Source: CAZFJG01 sp964410915
GTDB lineage: Bacteria > Synergistota > Synergistia > Synergistales > JAFGMB01
Reading direction: 5' to 3'
Assembly: GCA_964410915.1 (NCBI GenBank)
Contig: CAYPIU010000007.1
Span: 8,178-72,177, forward strand
Length of the DNA stretch: 64,000 nucleotides
A program made the position numbers and the translations under genes. Under the pieces are notes generated by a model, which saw only the letters and a program-made list of their open reading frames with translations, did not search any database and was not told the origin of the DNA. How positions within the stretch are numbered: the first letter of the stretch is position 1; every line of letters starts with the position of its first letter. Below are positions 1 to 9,410 of the stretch, piece after piece.

Positions 1-502
1 ACTGATCTGCAAGATAGATAGAAAGTTTAAGTCCAGCTTCACGCAGTGATTTCTCATAGGCATGTTTTTCAAGATCTTCCACAGGCTTAGCAACTATTAC
101 TACGTTGTTGGTCCCTGAGAAAGGATTATAGGGACTTGCAGGTCCACTCATGTCTATGAATCCTTCCTGAAAAGCCACTATTGGACCGCATGTTAATACG
201 CATGCCCCTTTCAGGACAAATGTTGCACCCTCACCAACCGGCTCCATTGGTGCACAGAAACCAGGAAAGAAAGAAGTCCCTCCTTCCAGTTTGATCCTTG
301 GTTCTACAGCATCCTTGACCGGAATTATTCTTACACTTTCACCCGGGCGAGCCAGGTCAAGCTGTACATCAGAAAAGTTTTCATCTTCCGCGACAACCTT
401 GATGGCTTCTTCCCTGTTGACATAAAGGACATTATCCTTGAGGCATGTCTTTTCGCTCCACTGAACATCCTTTACTGTTGCATTATGAAGTTCCAACCTC
501 AT
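1..502 (-). CDS. Glycine/sarcosine/betaine reductase component B, alpha/beta proprotein (partial, N-terminal part)
   Basis: Reading leftward from an ATG at 502, about 167 residues remain open to the window edge, so the C-terminal part is missing. The N-terminus MRLELHNATVKDV, the segment ARPGESVRIIPVKD and the later FQEGFIDMSGP are typical of the GrdE/GrdG family. These proproteins are cleaved to a pyruvoyl subunit of protein B of glycine, sarcosine or betaine reductase, which binds the amino acid and passes a carboxymethyl group to the selenoprotein GrdA. The cleavage cysteine would lie outside the window. A strong ribosome site, AAGGAGGAGG, precedes the ATG. Which substrate is used cannot be told from this part. 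The divergent CdaR-type regulator next door may control it. Confidence 0.82.
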   Translation of the reverse strand, partial: MRLELHNATVKDVQWSEKTCLKDNVLYVNREEAIKVVAEDENFSDVQLDLARPGESVRIIPVKDAVEPRIKLEGGTSFFPGFCAPMEPVGEGATFVLKGACVLTCGPIVAFQEGFIDMSGPASPYNPFSGTNNVVIVAKPVEDLEKHAYEKSLREAGLKLSIYLADQ

Positions 503-811
503 ACTGAAGCCTCCTCCTTTTACAAATTTAAGGGCCTTATTCAGCAAAGGTCCCTTGAATTCATTCTTTTAACCTCAAAAATTATAAAAAGACTCTCTCT
601 TATTTACATCGTACGAATCATATGGTATTTAAATTAACCAGTACATGTTTTTTAGTGCAGATAGCACAAAATACTTTATCCAGACTTTTACACACCAAGA
701 CTTAGTCAGTACAGGACCAGTACCTGTGCATGTTTTCGGGTATTGATCTTTTTATTACAGAACAGCATGCAGTAATACCAGAAGCAGGGATATTGCGGGA
801 GGATATATAAC
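503..811. promoter_or_regulatory. Divergent intergenic region with an inverted repeat
   Basis: This 309-bp stretch separates the reductase gene (leftward) from the CdaR-type regulator (rightward) and must hold both promoters. An inverted repeat ACAGG-N7-CCTGT lies at 711-727, with related GTAC-containing words at about 639-646. It is a plausible regulator site, but I cannot match it to a known operator. No coding potential is evident. Confidence 0.3.
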
Positions 812-2086
812 ATGCTTACAAAATGGGCTGCAGAAATAGCCGATTCTACCTCGGAAGTCATAGGATATGACGTAATAATCACTGACACAGAAGGAATAAT
901 AATTGGAGCCAGCAGACAGATACGTCTGGGGTCACTTCATGAACAGTCGCTGGAAGTTATAAAGACCAACAGAGGAGCTGCTGTGGATAAGACAGCGGCA
1001 CAGAAGTTCAAGGGTACTCTGCCTGGCGTTACTTATCCGATACAGTCTATGACCGGGAAAGTTGTTGGATCTATGGCAATTACAGGTGATCCCATACATG
1101 TAAAACCCTTTGCTCTCATTGTAAAAAAACAGATCGAAATACTGCTCAGAGAAAGAGAACTCCAGGAATATGCTACCAACCGGGAGGAAACACTTCAGGC
1201 CGTTCTGCATGATATATCGCATTTTATCCCTGGTATCTCCGACAGAAGGATGCTTATATCAAGAGCAAAGGAATTTGGCTTCGATCCCTCCTCTCATTAC
1301 ATCTCTATTGCTGTTGATCTTTACCAGTTCGCAAGATATGCAAGATTGACACGCAAAAGATGTCTCGAGGAAAAAACAGAAACTCCGGAACTGATAATTC
1401 AAAAGACAAAAAACGAGATCCTTAAAATAATTCGCATGGCATTCACTGATCATGCTGATCTTTCAGTAATGACCGGAAACAGCAAATATCTTATTTTTCA
1501 CTCAGTCGGAGGCAATATTTCAGGAAGGGAACATTCCATATATAAATACACCAACTACTCCTGCAGGCAGATACTTGAAAATCTCGAAAAAATGAAGCTT
1601 AATGCTGCTATAGGGATAGGATCGATAGCCCGTAATCTTGAGGAATTATCCTGTTCTTATCAGGAATCATGGAGAGCTTTGCAGCTTGGTAAAAAATATA
1701 ACCAGGGACCGGGTATATACAATATCCAGAATTATCGAGTTGAAGAACTTCTGGCATCTCTTCAGCCTGCGCTCAGGAACAGGTTCATCCAGAGGAACGT
1801 AGCCTCATTCAGACAGCAGAATGACTGGGAAGAAGTCAGACAGACATTTCTTACATGGTGCGAAAATAATTTTTCTCTCGTAGGCGCAGCAAGGGAACTT
1901 CACATTCATAGAAATACACTGAATTACAGACTTGAGAAGATCAAAAGGATCGGTAACATAGATCTTAAAGATTACCGGGAAACGCTGAAACTTTATCTGG
2001 CTCTTCGACTTGAGAAATTTATAAGTCCCGGACTTCATGAAGATGAAGATGGCGGAGAAAACTGTTTCAACCAGAATCAAAGGTAG
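812..2086 (+). CDS. CdaR/PucR-family transcriptional regulator with diacid-recognition domain
   Basis: The 424-residue protein has the three-part layout of the CdaR family. Residues 1-135 form a putative sugar-diacid recognition (ligand-binding) domain, a GGDEF-like middle segment follows to about 320, and a PucR-type helix-turn-helix sits near 350-390 with the signature NFSLVGAARELHIHRNTLNY. Members are cytoplasmic ligand-responsive activators. The ATG at 812 is preceded by CGGGAGGA at a good distance. It is divergent from the reductase gene, so control of that amino-acid reductase cluster is the natural guess, although the ligand is unknown. Family assignment is firm; the target is inference. 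Confidence 0.85.
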   Translation: MLTKWAAEIADSTSEVIGYDVIITDTEGIIIGASRQIRLGSLHEQSLEVIKTNRGAAVDKTAAQKFKGTLPGVTYPIQSMTGKVVGSMAITGDPIHVKPFALIVKKQIEILLRERELQEYATNREETLQAVLHDISHFIPGISDRRMLISRAKEFGFDPSSHYISIAVDLYQFARYARLTRKRCLEEKTETPELIIQKTKNEILKIIRMAFTDHADLSVMTGNSKYLIFHSVGGNISGREHSIYKYTNYSCRQILENLEKMKLNAAIGIGSIARNLEELSCSYQESWRALQLGKKYNQGPGIYNIQNYRVEELLASLQPALRNRFIQRNVASFRQQNDWEEVRQTFLTWCENNFSLVGAARELHIHRNTLNYRLEKIKRIGNIDLKDYRETLKLYLALRLEKFISPGLHEDEDGGENCFNQNQR

Positions 2087-2220
2087 ATATCGTCTGAACT
2101 CTTAATAAAACTACAAGAATATTCTGTAAGAATGCATAAAGACATAAATTGATAAAAGGGATATGCTGAAAAAAACTGATTATTTTTTCCTGGAAAAAAC
2201 AAATTTAGGGAGTGTTGAGT

Positions 2221-3213
2221 ATGTCATGGGAAAATGTACTGCTTCTTTTTACCGAAAATCAGCCGTGCTGGAACGAAGAACTGATTTCTCTGGCAGGAGA
2301 GGATCCTGATTTACTTCATGAACTGAGAACAAGGGAACTTGTTGAACAAAAGGGAAATATTTATTACATGACTGAGAAGGGAAAGTCAATCTTCAGAAAA
2401 ATTGCACAGGAGTACTTTTATGAAGCAAGTCCCGGATCCGTTCCGACTGATCCGGCCCGTGAAATTATGCGCTGCAAACTTTCAATGCTCCTTAACAGAT
2501 CTTTTGTTGGGAGATGGGGGGTTAAAAAGTTTTACCAGGGACAGATACTTTCCTTCTACCCCGGCCTTACACAGGAAAAGATCTGCACAGTCAACTCATC
2601 AGGAGAACCTGAATGGTTGTACAACGACCTTGACATGATCGATAAGATCAGAAATAGTTTCCCACCTGACAGGGTCAATGATCTTCATCCATCACTGAAA
2701 GAGATCGATCAATGGATGCAGGAGCAGGAGATCCGGAAAGGCTCTCTTGAGATAGACCTTCTTTTTCTCCATTATTGTGATTTCATGTATTACATGCACA
2801 AGACCTCTCCTGTCTCCGATACCTTAAAACTTCTGCATGCAGACCGTTTCTTCATGAAATTTACAAGAGAGGAATTTTATTCTGACCCGATTTCCCTTTT
2901 CGAGGAGATCGGCAGATTTCACCTTTTTCTTTTCTATTGCAGGCACCTTATACTTCCAGGCAACTTTGACATGGACATACATCAACAGGAGAATCTCAAC
3001 GCCCTGATGTATATTACTGAAACAGAAAAAGAAGCAGTAAAATTCTTTGATCATTTCCATTTGATAGGAGATAAATTGACAGGACCAGCTAAACCTCTTG
3101 ATATCTGGGTATTCAGCATGGAATCTCTGGAAAACCACCCTTTTAAAGAGGATTCCCATTTTGACCTTTTCGAGAAAGTGGGACACAGAGTTGCCATTAC
3201 TTATCCAGAATAG
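2221..3213 (+). CDS. Hypothetical protein with winged-helix-like N-terminus
   Basis: I do not recognise this 330-residue protein. The first 60 residues (helical, ending LVEQKGNIYYMTEKGKS) look like a winged-helix domain with a beta-hairpin wing. The rest is helical, rich in aromatic residues, and has no catalytic signature I can name. There is no signal peptide and no membrane segment, so it should be cytoplasmic. I chose the ATG at 2221 because TTAGGGAG lies 8-9 bases upstream; the GTG at 2212 overlaps that site. It follows the CdaR regulator by 134 bp in the same direction and is convergent with the comB-like gene. Confidence 0.6.
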   Translation: MSWENVLLLFTENQPCWNEELISLAGEDPDLLHELRTRELVEQKGNIYYMTEKGKSIFRKIAQEYFYEASPGSVPTDPAREIMRCKLSMLLNRSFVGRWGVKKFYQGQILSFYPGLTQEKICTVNSSGEPEWLYNDLDMIDKIRNSFPPDRVNDLHPSLKEIDQWMQEQEIRKGSLEIDLLFLHYCDFMYYMHKTSPVSDTLKLLHADRFFMKFTREEFYSDPISLFEEIGRFHLFLFYCRHLILPGNFDMDIHQQENLNALMYITETEKEAVKFFDHFHLIGDKLTGPAKPLDIWVFSMESLENHPFKEDSHFDLFEKVGHRVAITYPE

Positions 3214-3272
3214 ACAGAAATGAAAAGATTTACAATATACAGGAAAGATGTCAACTATTAGTTGGGAATGGA

Positions 3273-4001
3273 TCAGTAACCTTCAATCGCCGGATATTGC
3301 TCCCATTCCGTAAGGTGAGGAACTTTCTCTGTTTGATCTATTTCACAGGAGAATACTATATCCTTTTCCATTCCCATGCCAATGAGCAGATCAGCGTGTT
3401 GCGCTGATCTTACTCCCCTCTGTAGATTGTCAAAACAGTTTTCCCAGATCTCAAGAGCTACCCTGGCACCGTCCGAAAGGGCTATCCCCTGATCAAGCTT
3501 CAGAAACCTGTCGACCACAAGACCAGCACAAACTATATCATCAAGTCCGGCCTTCTGATTTCTTCCTGCACAAAGGATGCCAATAGAATTCCCTGAATTG
3601 AAAGCTTTTTGTGCTGCAGATGCTGCATTTCTGGCACAGGCAACGAAAATATGACCTCCAGCTCTGGAGGCTTTCAGGAGCGCAGATGTCCCGTTCGAAG
3701 TTGTAAGGATAGCATAAGGATGTCTTGAAAGCTCTGATTCTGAATATTCCAGAGGAGAATTGCCAAGATCAAACCCCTCAGGAGGAAGCATGTTTCTCTC
3801 TCCTGCAAGAAGCCACTCTTTTCCGAGCATGGACTGTATTCTCCTCGCTTCTTCAACTGTCTTTGCAGGTATTATCATTCTCCCGCCAAGATCAAAAAAA
3901 TTCACTATATTAGTAGTAGCCCTCAGAATATCAATAACCAGCCATACATCATACTGATCCAGCTTTTCTGAAGGAGAAAGTACTACATTGATTTCCTTCA
4001 T
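3273..4001 (-). CDS. comB: 2-phosphosulfolactate phosphatase-like protein (ComB family)
   Basis: The 242-residue protein has ComB hallmarks: WLVIDILRATTN near the N-terminus, LLAGERNMLPPEGFDLGNSP in the middle, ILTTSNGTSAL and GLDDIVCAGL later. ComB removes phosphate from 2-phosphosulfolactate, a Mg-dependent step known from coenzyme M synthesis in methanogens. Bacterial members occur without the rest of that pathway, and no neighbour here suggests coenzyme M, so the true substrate is uncertain. The ATG at 4001 is preceded by GGGAGAT. It lies downstream of the AGCS symporter gene on the same strand. Confidence 0.78.
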   Translation of the reverse strand: MKEINVVLSPSEKLDQYDVWLVIDILRATTNIVNFFDLGGRMIIPAKTVEEARRIQSMLGKEWLLAGERNMLPPEGFDLGNSPLEYSESELSRHPYAILTTSNGTSALLKASRAGGHIFVACARNAASAAQKAFNSGNSIGILCAGRNQKAGLDDIVCAGLVVDRFLKLDQGIALSDGARVALEIWENCFDNLQRGVRSAQHADLLIGMGMEKDIVFSCEIDQTEKVPHLTEWEQYPAIEGY

Positions 4002-4045
4002 ACATTAAGATCTCCCATAATAAGTTTTAGTAACTGTATTATATT

Positions 4046-4083
4046 GTAAAGGACGGCAAAGAAAAGTCATCACCGCCCCTTAC
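4046..4083 (-). terminator. Hairpin between agcS and comB
   Basis: Minus-strand GTAAGGGGCGG pairs with CCGTCCTTTAC over 11 positions, allowing G-U pairs, with a 16-base loop. It follows the stop codon of the AGCS gene. There is no good U-tract, so termination is probable but not certain. Confidence 0.4.
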
Positions 4084-4096
4084 AGATCTCCAGTAT

Positions 4097-5467
4097 CTAT
4101 TCTTCGCACAGATCCTTTACTTTAAGGGAACCATCTTCCTCGTAATCCTCAAGAGCCATTGAAACGACTTTTGAAAGACCCAGAAGTGCTATAAGATTCG
4201 GGATCACCATAAGCGCATTGAAAGTATCCGCAAGCTCCCATACAAGTGCAACCCGCATTGTTGAACCCATGATGATAAAGATCATTACCAGGATCCTGTA
4301 AGGTAATAAGCCCTTTGTGCCGACAAGGTACCTCACATTGGCTTCGCCGAAAAAATACCAGGCCACAATTGTTGAAAAAGCAAAAAAAAGAAGACAGACT
4401 GCAATAAAAGGAAGTCCCAGACCTCCCATACCATTGGCAAAAGCAGCCTGTGTCAGGGCAATACCGGTAGTATTGCCATCAAGGACACCTGTAGAGATTA
4501 TTACAAGAGCTGTCATTGTAAGAACAATAAAAGTGTCGATAAACACACCGATTATTGCCACAAGTCCCTGTTCTGCAGGTTTTCTGACCTTGGCAACCGC
4601 ATGAGCATGAGGTGTTGAACCCATTCCGGCCTCATTTGAAAAAAGACCTCTTGCAACCCCATATCTAACAGCTTCCTTCATCCCAGCACCTATAACACCA
4701 CCTGTAGCAGCTCTCGGATTAAAGGCTCCCTGAATGATCATTTTGAAAGATGGAAATATATCCGTAAAATTCACAGCAAGGATATAGGCTCCTCCTATGA
4801 GATATAGTAATGCCATTACGGGAACAACCTTTTCAGTGAAAGAAGCTATTCTTCCTATACCTCCGAAAAAGATAAGTGCTGAAAAAAACGCAATAGCAAT
4901 CCCAACATAAATAGCAGGAACATTAAATGCAGTATGAAAAGCATCGGCAATTGAATTAGACTGAACCATATTTCCGATCAGCCCAAGAGCAAGAATTATT
5001 GTTACGGAGAAAAATCCGGCTAACTTCCTGCTGCCTAAACCCCTGCTTATATAATAAGCAGGTCCGCCTGTAACCTGTCCGTCTTCACCCCTGACCTTAT
5101 AGGTCTGGGCAAGAACTGCTTCTGAAAAGATCGTACCCATTCCAAAGAAAGCACTTATCCACATCCAGAATATTGCACCAGGACCTCCTGCAGCAATAGC
5201 TGTGGCAGCCCCTGCGAGATTACCAGTTCCGACCTGTGCGGCAATAGCAGTGGCTAAGGACTGAAATGAAGACATACCATCAGTTCCGGCTTTTTCTCCT
5301 TTAAAGGATATACCGCCAAAGGTCTGCCTGACAGCCGCACCAAATTTTCTTAACTGTACAAAACGTAATTTCAAAGTAAAGTAAAGACCCGTTCCGCACA
5401 GAAAAAAAATGAGAACCTTACCCCATAGTAAATCGTTAATCAGTCTGACAATGTCGATTAATTCCAT
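4097..5467 (-). CDS. Alanine/glycine:cation symporter family (AGCS) transporter
   Basis: The 456-residue polytopic inner-membrane protein has about 10-11 hydrophobic segments. The AGCS signature is clear: LATAIAAQVGTGNLAGAATAI near residues 70-90, then the amphipathic FWMWISAFFGMGTIFSEAVLAQ and the conserved RGLFSNEAGMGSTPHAHA region. Members import alanine or glycine with sodium. In this context it would feed amino-acid fermentation, and glycine import would suit the reductase gene at the window start. The start is an ATG preceded by AGGGGGGAAAT. A sigma-70-like promoter lies upstream (5521-5549). Confidence 0.93.
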   Translation of the reverse strand: MELIDIVRLINDLLWGKVLIFFLCGTGLYFTLKLRFVQLRKFGAAVRQTFGGISFKGEKAGTDGMSSFQSLATAIAAQVGTGNLAGAATAIAAGGPGAIFWMWISAFFGMGTIFSEAVLAQTYKVRGEDGQVTGGPAYYISRGLGSRKLAGFFSVTIILALGLIGNMVQSNSIADAFHTAFNVPAIYVGIAIAFFSALIFFGGIGRIASFTEKVVPVMALLYLIGGAYILAVNFTDIFPSFKMIIQGAFNPRAATGGVIGAGMKEAVRYGVARGLFSNEAGMGSTPHAHAVAKVRKPAEQGLVAIIGVFIDTFIVLTMTALVIISTGVLDGNTTGIALTQAAFANGMGGLGLPFIAVCLLFFAFSTIVAWYFFGEANVRYLVGTKGLLPYRILVMIFIIMGSTMRVALVWELADTFNALMVIPNLIALLGLSKVVSMALEDYEEDGSLKVKDLCEE

Positions 5468-5520
5468 TATATTTCCCCCCTGGATGATAGATCATTAAAG
5501 AAACCTTTATGTTGGTATTT

Positions 5521-5549
5521 AGCTTATGTGATATTTTTCTCAAAGTCAA
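5521..5549 (-). promoter_or_regulatory. Putative promoter of agcS
   Basis: On the minus strand TTGACT (5544-5549) and TAAGCT (5521-5526) are separated by 17 bp, 54 bp upstream of the symporter start. The -35 is good and the -10 is weak. Confidence 0.45.
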
Positions 5550-5737
5550 AGGATTTGCAATTCATTATATTGTGCACTGCATACAAAACTAAGCATTTTC
5601 CCTTCTGGCAGTTAGCCTGTTAATATGTTTTACAGGAAAAGGTTTTTTTGATATGATCAATAATCGATTCCGTATTTGAAGCTTTTAGATATGGGCAAAA
5701 TTTTTCTGATTTTTATTTACAAATATACGCAAATTAC

Positions 5738-5765
5738 TTGAACTTTTACAAAGTTGATATATAAT
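5738..5765 (+). promoter_or_regulatory. Putative promoter of the lytic transglycosylase gene
   Basis: TTGAAC (5738-5743) and TATAAT (5760-5765) are separated by 16 bp. The pair lies about 60 bp before the chosen start codon. The rest of the 5468-5824 intergenic stretch shows no further gene. Confidence 0.6.
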
Positions 5766-5824
5766 AACACTTCTCGTTAAGTTTTCAGTTTTACGGGATA
5801 TTCTGTTTGGGAGGGATCAACCTT

Positions 5825-6532
5825 TTGAGAAACAAGACTGCAATGATATTCTTTGCTTTTCTTTCTGTTTCCGTAATTGGTTACCTGGCCTTCAGTATTT
5901 ATCCACATTACAATGACACTTTTGCAAGTCAGGATAACCAACAGGAAATAAGAAGTATTCCTATTCCAGGAGATACTGCCTCAGAGATCGGGCAAAGGAT
6001 CAATACTCTAAAAAAATCTTTCTTTAATGAAGAAGTGATAAACACTACCCCGCTTTTTTCTATTTTTGACCTGTATACGATGATGGAAGTCACACATGAA
6101 CAGGCAGCATTACTAAAACGATATATTCTTAACCAGAACTCGGGCCTGTCAGATCTTACTGCTATAAAGGAAGCTTCCGCCTTTCTTCATTACAGCACAA
6201 AATATAACATCCCTCTTGACCTTGCAGTTGCTGTTGCCAATACTGAAAGCCACTTTGATCCGGAAGCAAAAAGCAGCCATGGTTCAGCCGGTGTGATGCA
6301 GGTCACCTGGAGAGTCCATTCGGCTCTTCTTCAAGCCAATGGCATTATGTCGGAGGATGAACTTCATGAACCAGAAAAGGGCATAGCAGCCGGATGTCTT
6401 CTTATTTCCAGATATCTTAAAGCTTACGGGAACACACAGAAAGCTCTTGGACGATATTATGGAGGGTCTGCATCTGTATACTGGAGCCGAATTTCAAGGA
6501 ATCTTGCAAAATTGAGAAAATTTACGAATTAA
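5825..6532 (+). CDS. Membrane-anchored lytic transglycosylase (SLT domain)
   Basis: This is a peptidoglycan-cleaving enzyme of about 235 residues. A hydrophobic N-terminal anchor (residues 5-22) precedes a linker and a C-terminal SLT domain (about 120-230). The catalytic glutamate is in VANTESHFDPEAKS, followed by the GSAGVMQVTW motif and GIAAGCLLISRYL, all typical of the Slt/MltC-like fold. Orientation places the domain in the periplasm. I prefer the TTG at 5825 because GGGAGGGATC lies just before it; the upstream TTG at 5807 overlaps that site. It stands alone, convergent with the HD-GYP gene. Confidence 0.85.
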   Translation: MRNKTAMIFFAFLSVSVIGYLAFSIYPHYNDTFASQDNQQEIRSIPIPGDTASEIGQRINTLKKSFFNEEVINTTPLFSIFDLYTMMEVTHEQAALLKRYILNQNSGLSDLTAIKEASAFLHYSTKYNIPLDLAVAVANTESHFDPEAKSSHGSAGVMQVTWRVHSALLQANGIMSEDELHEPEKGIAAGCLLISRYLKAYGNTQKALGRYYGGSASVYWSRISRNLAKLRKFTN

Positions 6533-6583
6533 TTATTACGCAGTACCTTTTAAAAAGATTACATTTTACTTATTTAAACTTAT

Positions 6584-7858
6584 CTAATTCACCATAACTG
6601 TTTTATGATCTGCAAACTGCTCAAAGAAAAATTGATCTTTTTTGAAAAGGTCCAGGCAGGCATCTACTACATCACGGTCTAAAGAGATCCCCGATTGGTC
6701 ACGGATCTCCTTCAGAGCAGCATCAATACCTAATCCAGGCCTGTATGGGCGATGAGAAGACATGGCCTCCACAATATCAGCAACAGCAAGTATTCTTGCA
6801 CCCATGACAATGTCGTTCCCTGATAAACCTTCCGGGTAACCAGATCCATCTATTCTCTCATGATGCTGATACATCATTTTCTGCACAGGCCATGGGAAAT
6901 CTATATCGGATAGAAAATCACTGCCTGTTTCGGGATGCAGTTTGATCATTCGATATTCGATGTCTGTAAGCCTTCCAGGTTTTGAAAGGATCTCTGCCGG
7001 AATTATTATCTTACCAACATCATGAATATAACCGCTTATCTTTATGCCTTCTACGTCGATGTCACTGAGCCCCATTTCCCTTGCAATGGCCGAGGCAAGA
7101 AACGCTACTCTCTCCTGGTGTCCCTGTGTATAAGGATCACGTTTTTCAAAGATCCGACCCATTGCACTTACAACACCTAAAAGAGCGTTCCTGGTCTTTT
7201 GTCCGGCCCTTTTTTCAGAAGTGACATCCTGAACTATCCATAGGATCTTCCTTTCTCCTTCGCGACTTATCTCTCTGGACCATACTGAAACATCCATTCT
7301 TGACCCATCATTATTTGAAATATCCGTCTCAAAATCGTCAAGATCAATGCTTGAAATAGAATGGATCATTTTCTTATGGAGGTCTTTAAGATTTTCAAGA
7401 CCCCGAATACTGGAGATTGATAGATCTTTCATATATCCTGGCTCAATCCCGAATTTTCGAGCCATCTTTTCATTCATTTCCACAATTGTTCCATCATTCA
7501 TATCTGAGATAAAAATCATTTGAGGCATTGCCTGAAATGCCGCAGAAAGAGTTAATCTGCTGGATTCAAGAGCTTTTTTTGAACTTTTGAGAACTTCTTT
7601 AAATTCCTCTTCCTTTTCCGATCTGTTTTTGATCTCATTAAAGATATAAAGAAAAAGCAACACGGACGTCACTATTACAAAACCCATACCTTTGTATGTC
7701 TGCATTATCATCAGTTGTTTCTGACTTGAAGACAGCATACCAATAATATTGTCAGAGAACAGTATCCACGCACCAGCCAGAACGGCATAAAATAAAACTA
7801 TCTTCGCTGAGATCCTGAAGATATCCTCTGTATTTTTTCTCACAGGAATAAAACACAC
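6584..7858 (-). CDS. Membrane PAS/HD-GYP protein, predicted cyclic-di-GMP phosphodiesterase
   Basis: The 424-residue sensor has two N-terminal membrane segments (about 17-36 and 55-74), a short coiled region, a PAS domain (about 105-215) and an HD-GYP domain (225-410). Metal-binding and catalytic elements are present: IHDVGKI (HD at 279-280), LHPETG, HHERIDGSGYPEG (HH at 332-333, GYP at 340-342). Such proteins hydrolyse cyclic-di-GMP in response to a signal read by PAS. The start is a GTG close to an AAGGGG site; a second GTG five codons in is an alternative. No cyclase gene is in this window. Confidence 0.88.
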   Translation of the reverse strand: MCFIPVRKNTEDIFRISAKIVLFYAVLAGAWILFSDNIIGMLSSSQKQLMIMQTYKGMGFVIVTSVLLFLYIFNEIKNRSEKEEEFKEVLKSSKKALESSRLTLSAAFQAMPQMIFISDMNDGTIVEMNEKMARKFGIEPGYMKDLSISSIRGLENLKDLHKKMIHSISSIDLDDFETDISNNDGSRMDVSVWSREISREGERKILWIVQDVTSEKRAGQKTRNALLGVVSAMGRIFEKRDPYTQGHQERVAFLASAIAREMGLSDIDVEGIKISGYIHDVGKIIIPAEILSKPGRLTDIEYRMIKLHPETGSDFLSDIDFPWPVQKMMYQHHERIDGSGYPEGLSGNDIVMGARILAVADIVEAMSSHRPYRPGLGIDAALKEIRDQSGISLDRDVVDACLDLFKKDQFFFEQFADHKTVMVN

Positions 7859-7898
7859 CCCTTAAGATAAAAAACTATCGGGAAACGATCAGACTTTT

Positions 7899-9410
7899 CT
7901 ACCCTCTTCTGAAAACCTCAGGCATCCTGTCCTCTTCCCTGAAAGTCAAAAGACTCACCGTTACAAAAACTGCGAGGGCTATCACAAGCGTAGGAACAAT
8001 AACATGCATCCCCCAGAAACGCTTTACAAAAATAACCAGGTAAAAATATGAGGCAATACCGGTAACCATTGAAGCAAGAGCACCTGCCGCGTTCGCCTTT
8101 TCCCAGTAAAGGCCAAGCACCAGAGGCCAGAGAAATCCGGCTTGAAGACCTCCAAAAGCAAACAGGTTGATCCACACTATGAGATCCGGCGGATTAAAGG
8201 ATGCCCCAAAAACAATTACTCCAACAATGGCAGTAACCCAGAAACTGAGCCTCTGAAGACCCTTCCGGGATTGGAGATCCTCCGCTGTGTCCGGTTTTAT
8301 ATAGTTCAGGTAAAGATCTTTTACTATAGCTGCTGAAGCGAGTATCAGTTGAGAATCGATAGTAGACATTATTGCTGCAAGGGGACCTGCAAGAAATACT
8401 CCTGCAAAAACAGGTGGAAGCACTGTAACAATAAGCTGGGGCATTATTTTGTCTCCAACTGCAAGCTGGGGAATGATTACTCTTCCGAAGGCACCGCATA
8501 GATGCATCCCCAACATCAGAAAACCAACGACAATTGTACCGATAACTATGGCACTGTGCATGGATCGACTATCCCTGTAACCAAAACATCTTACTGCTGT
8601 ATGAGGAAGCCCTATGACCCCGAAGCAGACAAGCACCCAGAAAGACATTATAAACGGTCTGGAAATAAAATTATCAGGACCAAAGGGAGAAACAAGAGCA
8701 GGATCAATAGCCTTCATATCTGAAACTATCTGCTCTACTCCTCCCCCAAGATTTACGATACCGATCAATAGCGCTGTAGTTCCCGCTATCATTACACAAC
8801 CCTGTACCGCATCAGTAAGGGCAACAGCACGGAATCCTCCTATGGTGGTATAAATTATCACCGTTACAGCAAATACTATGAGTCCCGTATTATAGGATAA
8901 TCCAGTAACACCCTCAAAAAGCCTTGCTCCTCCAATGAACTGTGCTACCATAGCAGCAATGAAGAAAACTATAAGGCTCATTGAACCAAGAATAACAACA
9001 GGTTTGCTCCTGTATCTCTCCCTGAGAATGTCATTTACAGTAACGGCGTCGACCCTTCTCGCCACTATGGCAAACTTTTTACCGAGCACACCTAAAGTGA
9101 TCCAGGCAGTTGGCAATTGAACCATGGCCAGAAGAATCCAGCCAAGCCCCATTTTATATGCAACCCCAGGCCCACCTACAAAACTGCTTGCACTCGTATA
9201 AGTAGCAACAAGGGTCATTGCAAGGACAAAGCCACCCATCCCTCTGCTGCCTATAAAGTATTCCTCAATAAAGTTTCCCGATCTGGAAAGTATACGGTTA
9301 CTATAGAAGGCCATCAGATAGACAAGTCCGAGGTATAGGAAAAGCGGGATCATTAACTGATAATCAGCCACAACTGGATTCTCCATTATCTTGTGAAACC
9401 CTGTTTTCAT
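7899..9410 (-). CDS. panF: Sodium/pantothenate symporter
   Basis: The 503-residue solute:sodium symporter has about 13 membrane segments. SSS motifs include EEYFIGSRGMGGF, TYTSASSFVGGPG and AAIMSTIDSQLI. The close match to PanF is supported by the adjacent YhdT-like small membrane protein, a standard pairing. It imports pantothenate with sodium. The reading frame overlaps the end of the upstream yhdT by 47 bp; an internal ATG at 9386 is an alternative start that shortens the overlap. The organism also carries panC (14126-14971), so it may both make and import the vitamin. Confidence 0.9.
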   Translation of the reverse strand: MKTGFHKIMENPVVADYQLMIPLFLYLGLVYLMAFYSNRILSRSGNFIEEYFIGSRGMGGFVLAMTLVATYTSASSFVGGPGVAYKMGLGWILLAMVQLPTAWITLGVLGKKFAIVARRVDAVTVNDILRERYRSKPVVILGSMSLIVFFIAAMVAQFIGGARLFEGVTGLSYNTGLIVFAVTVIIYTTIGGFRAVALTDAVQGCVMIAGTTALLIGIVNLGGGVEQIVSDMKAIDPALVSPFGPDNFISRPFIMSFWVLVCFGVIGLPHTAVRCFGYRDSRSMHSAIVIGTIVVGFLMLGMHLCGAFGRVIIPQLAVGDKIMPQLIVTVLPPVFAGVFLAGPLAAIMSTIDSQLILASAAIVKDLYLNYIKPDTAEDLQSRKGLQRLSFWVTAIVGVIVFGASFNPPDLIVWINLFAFGGLQAGFLWPLVLGLYWEKANAAGALASMVTGIASYFYLVIFVKRFWGMHVIVPTLVIALAVFVTVSLLTFREEDRMPEVFRRG

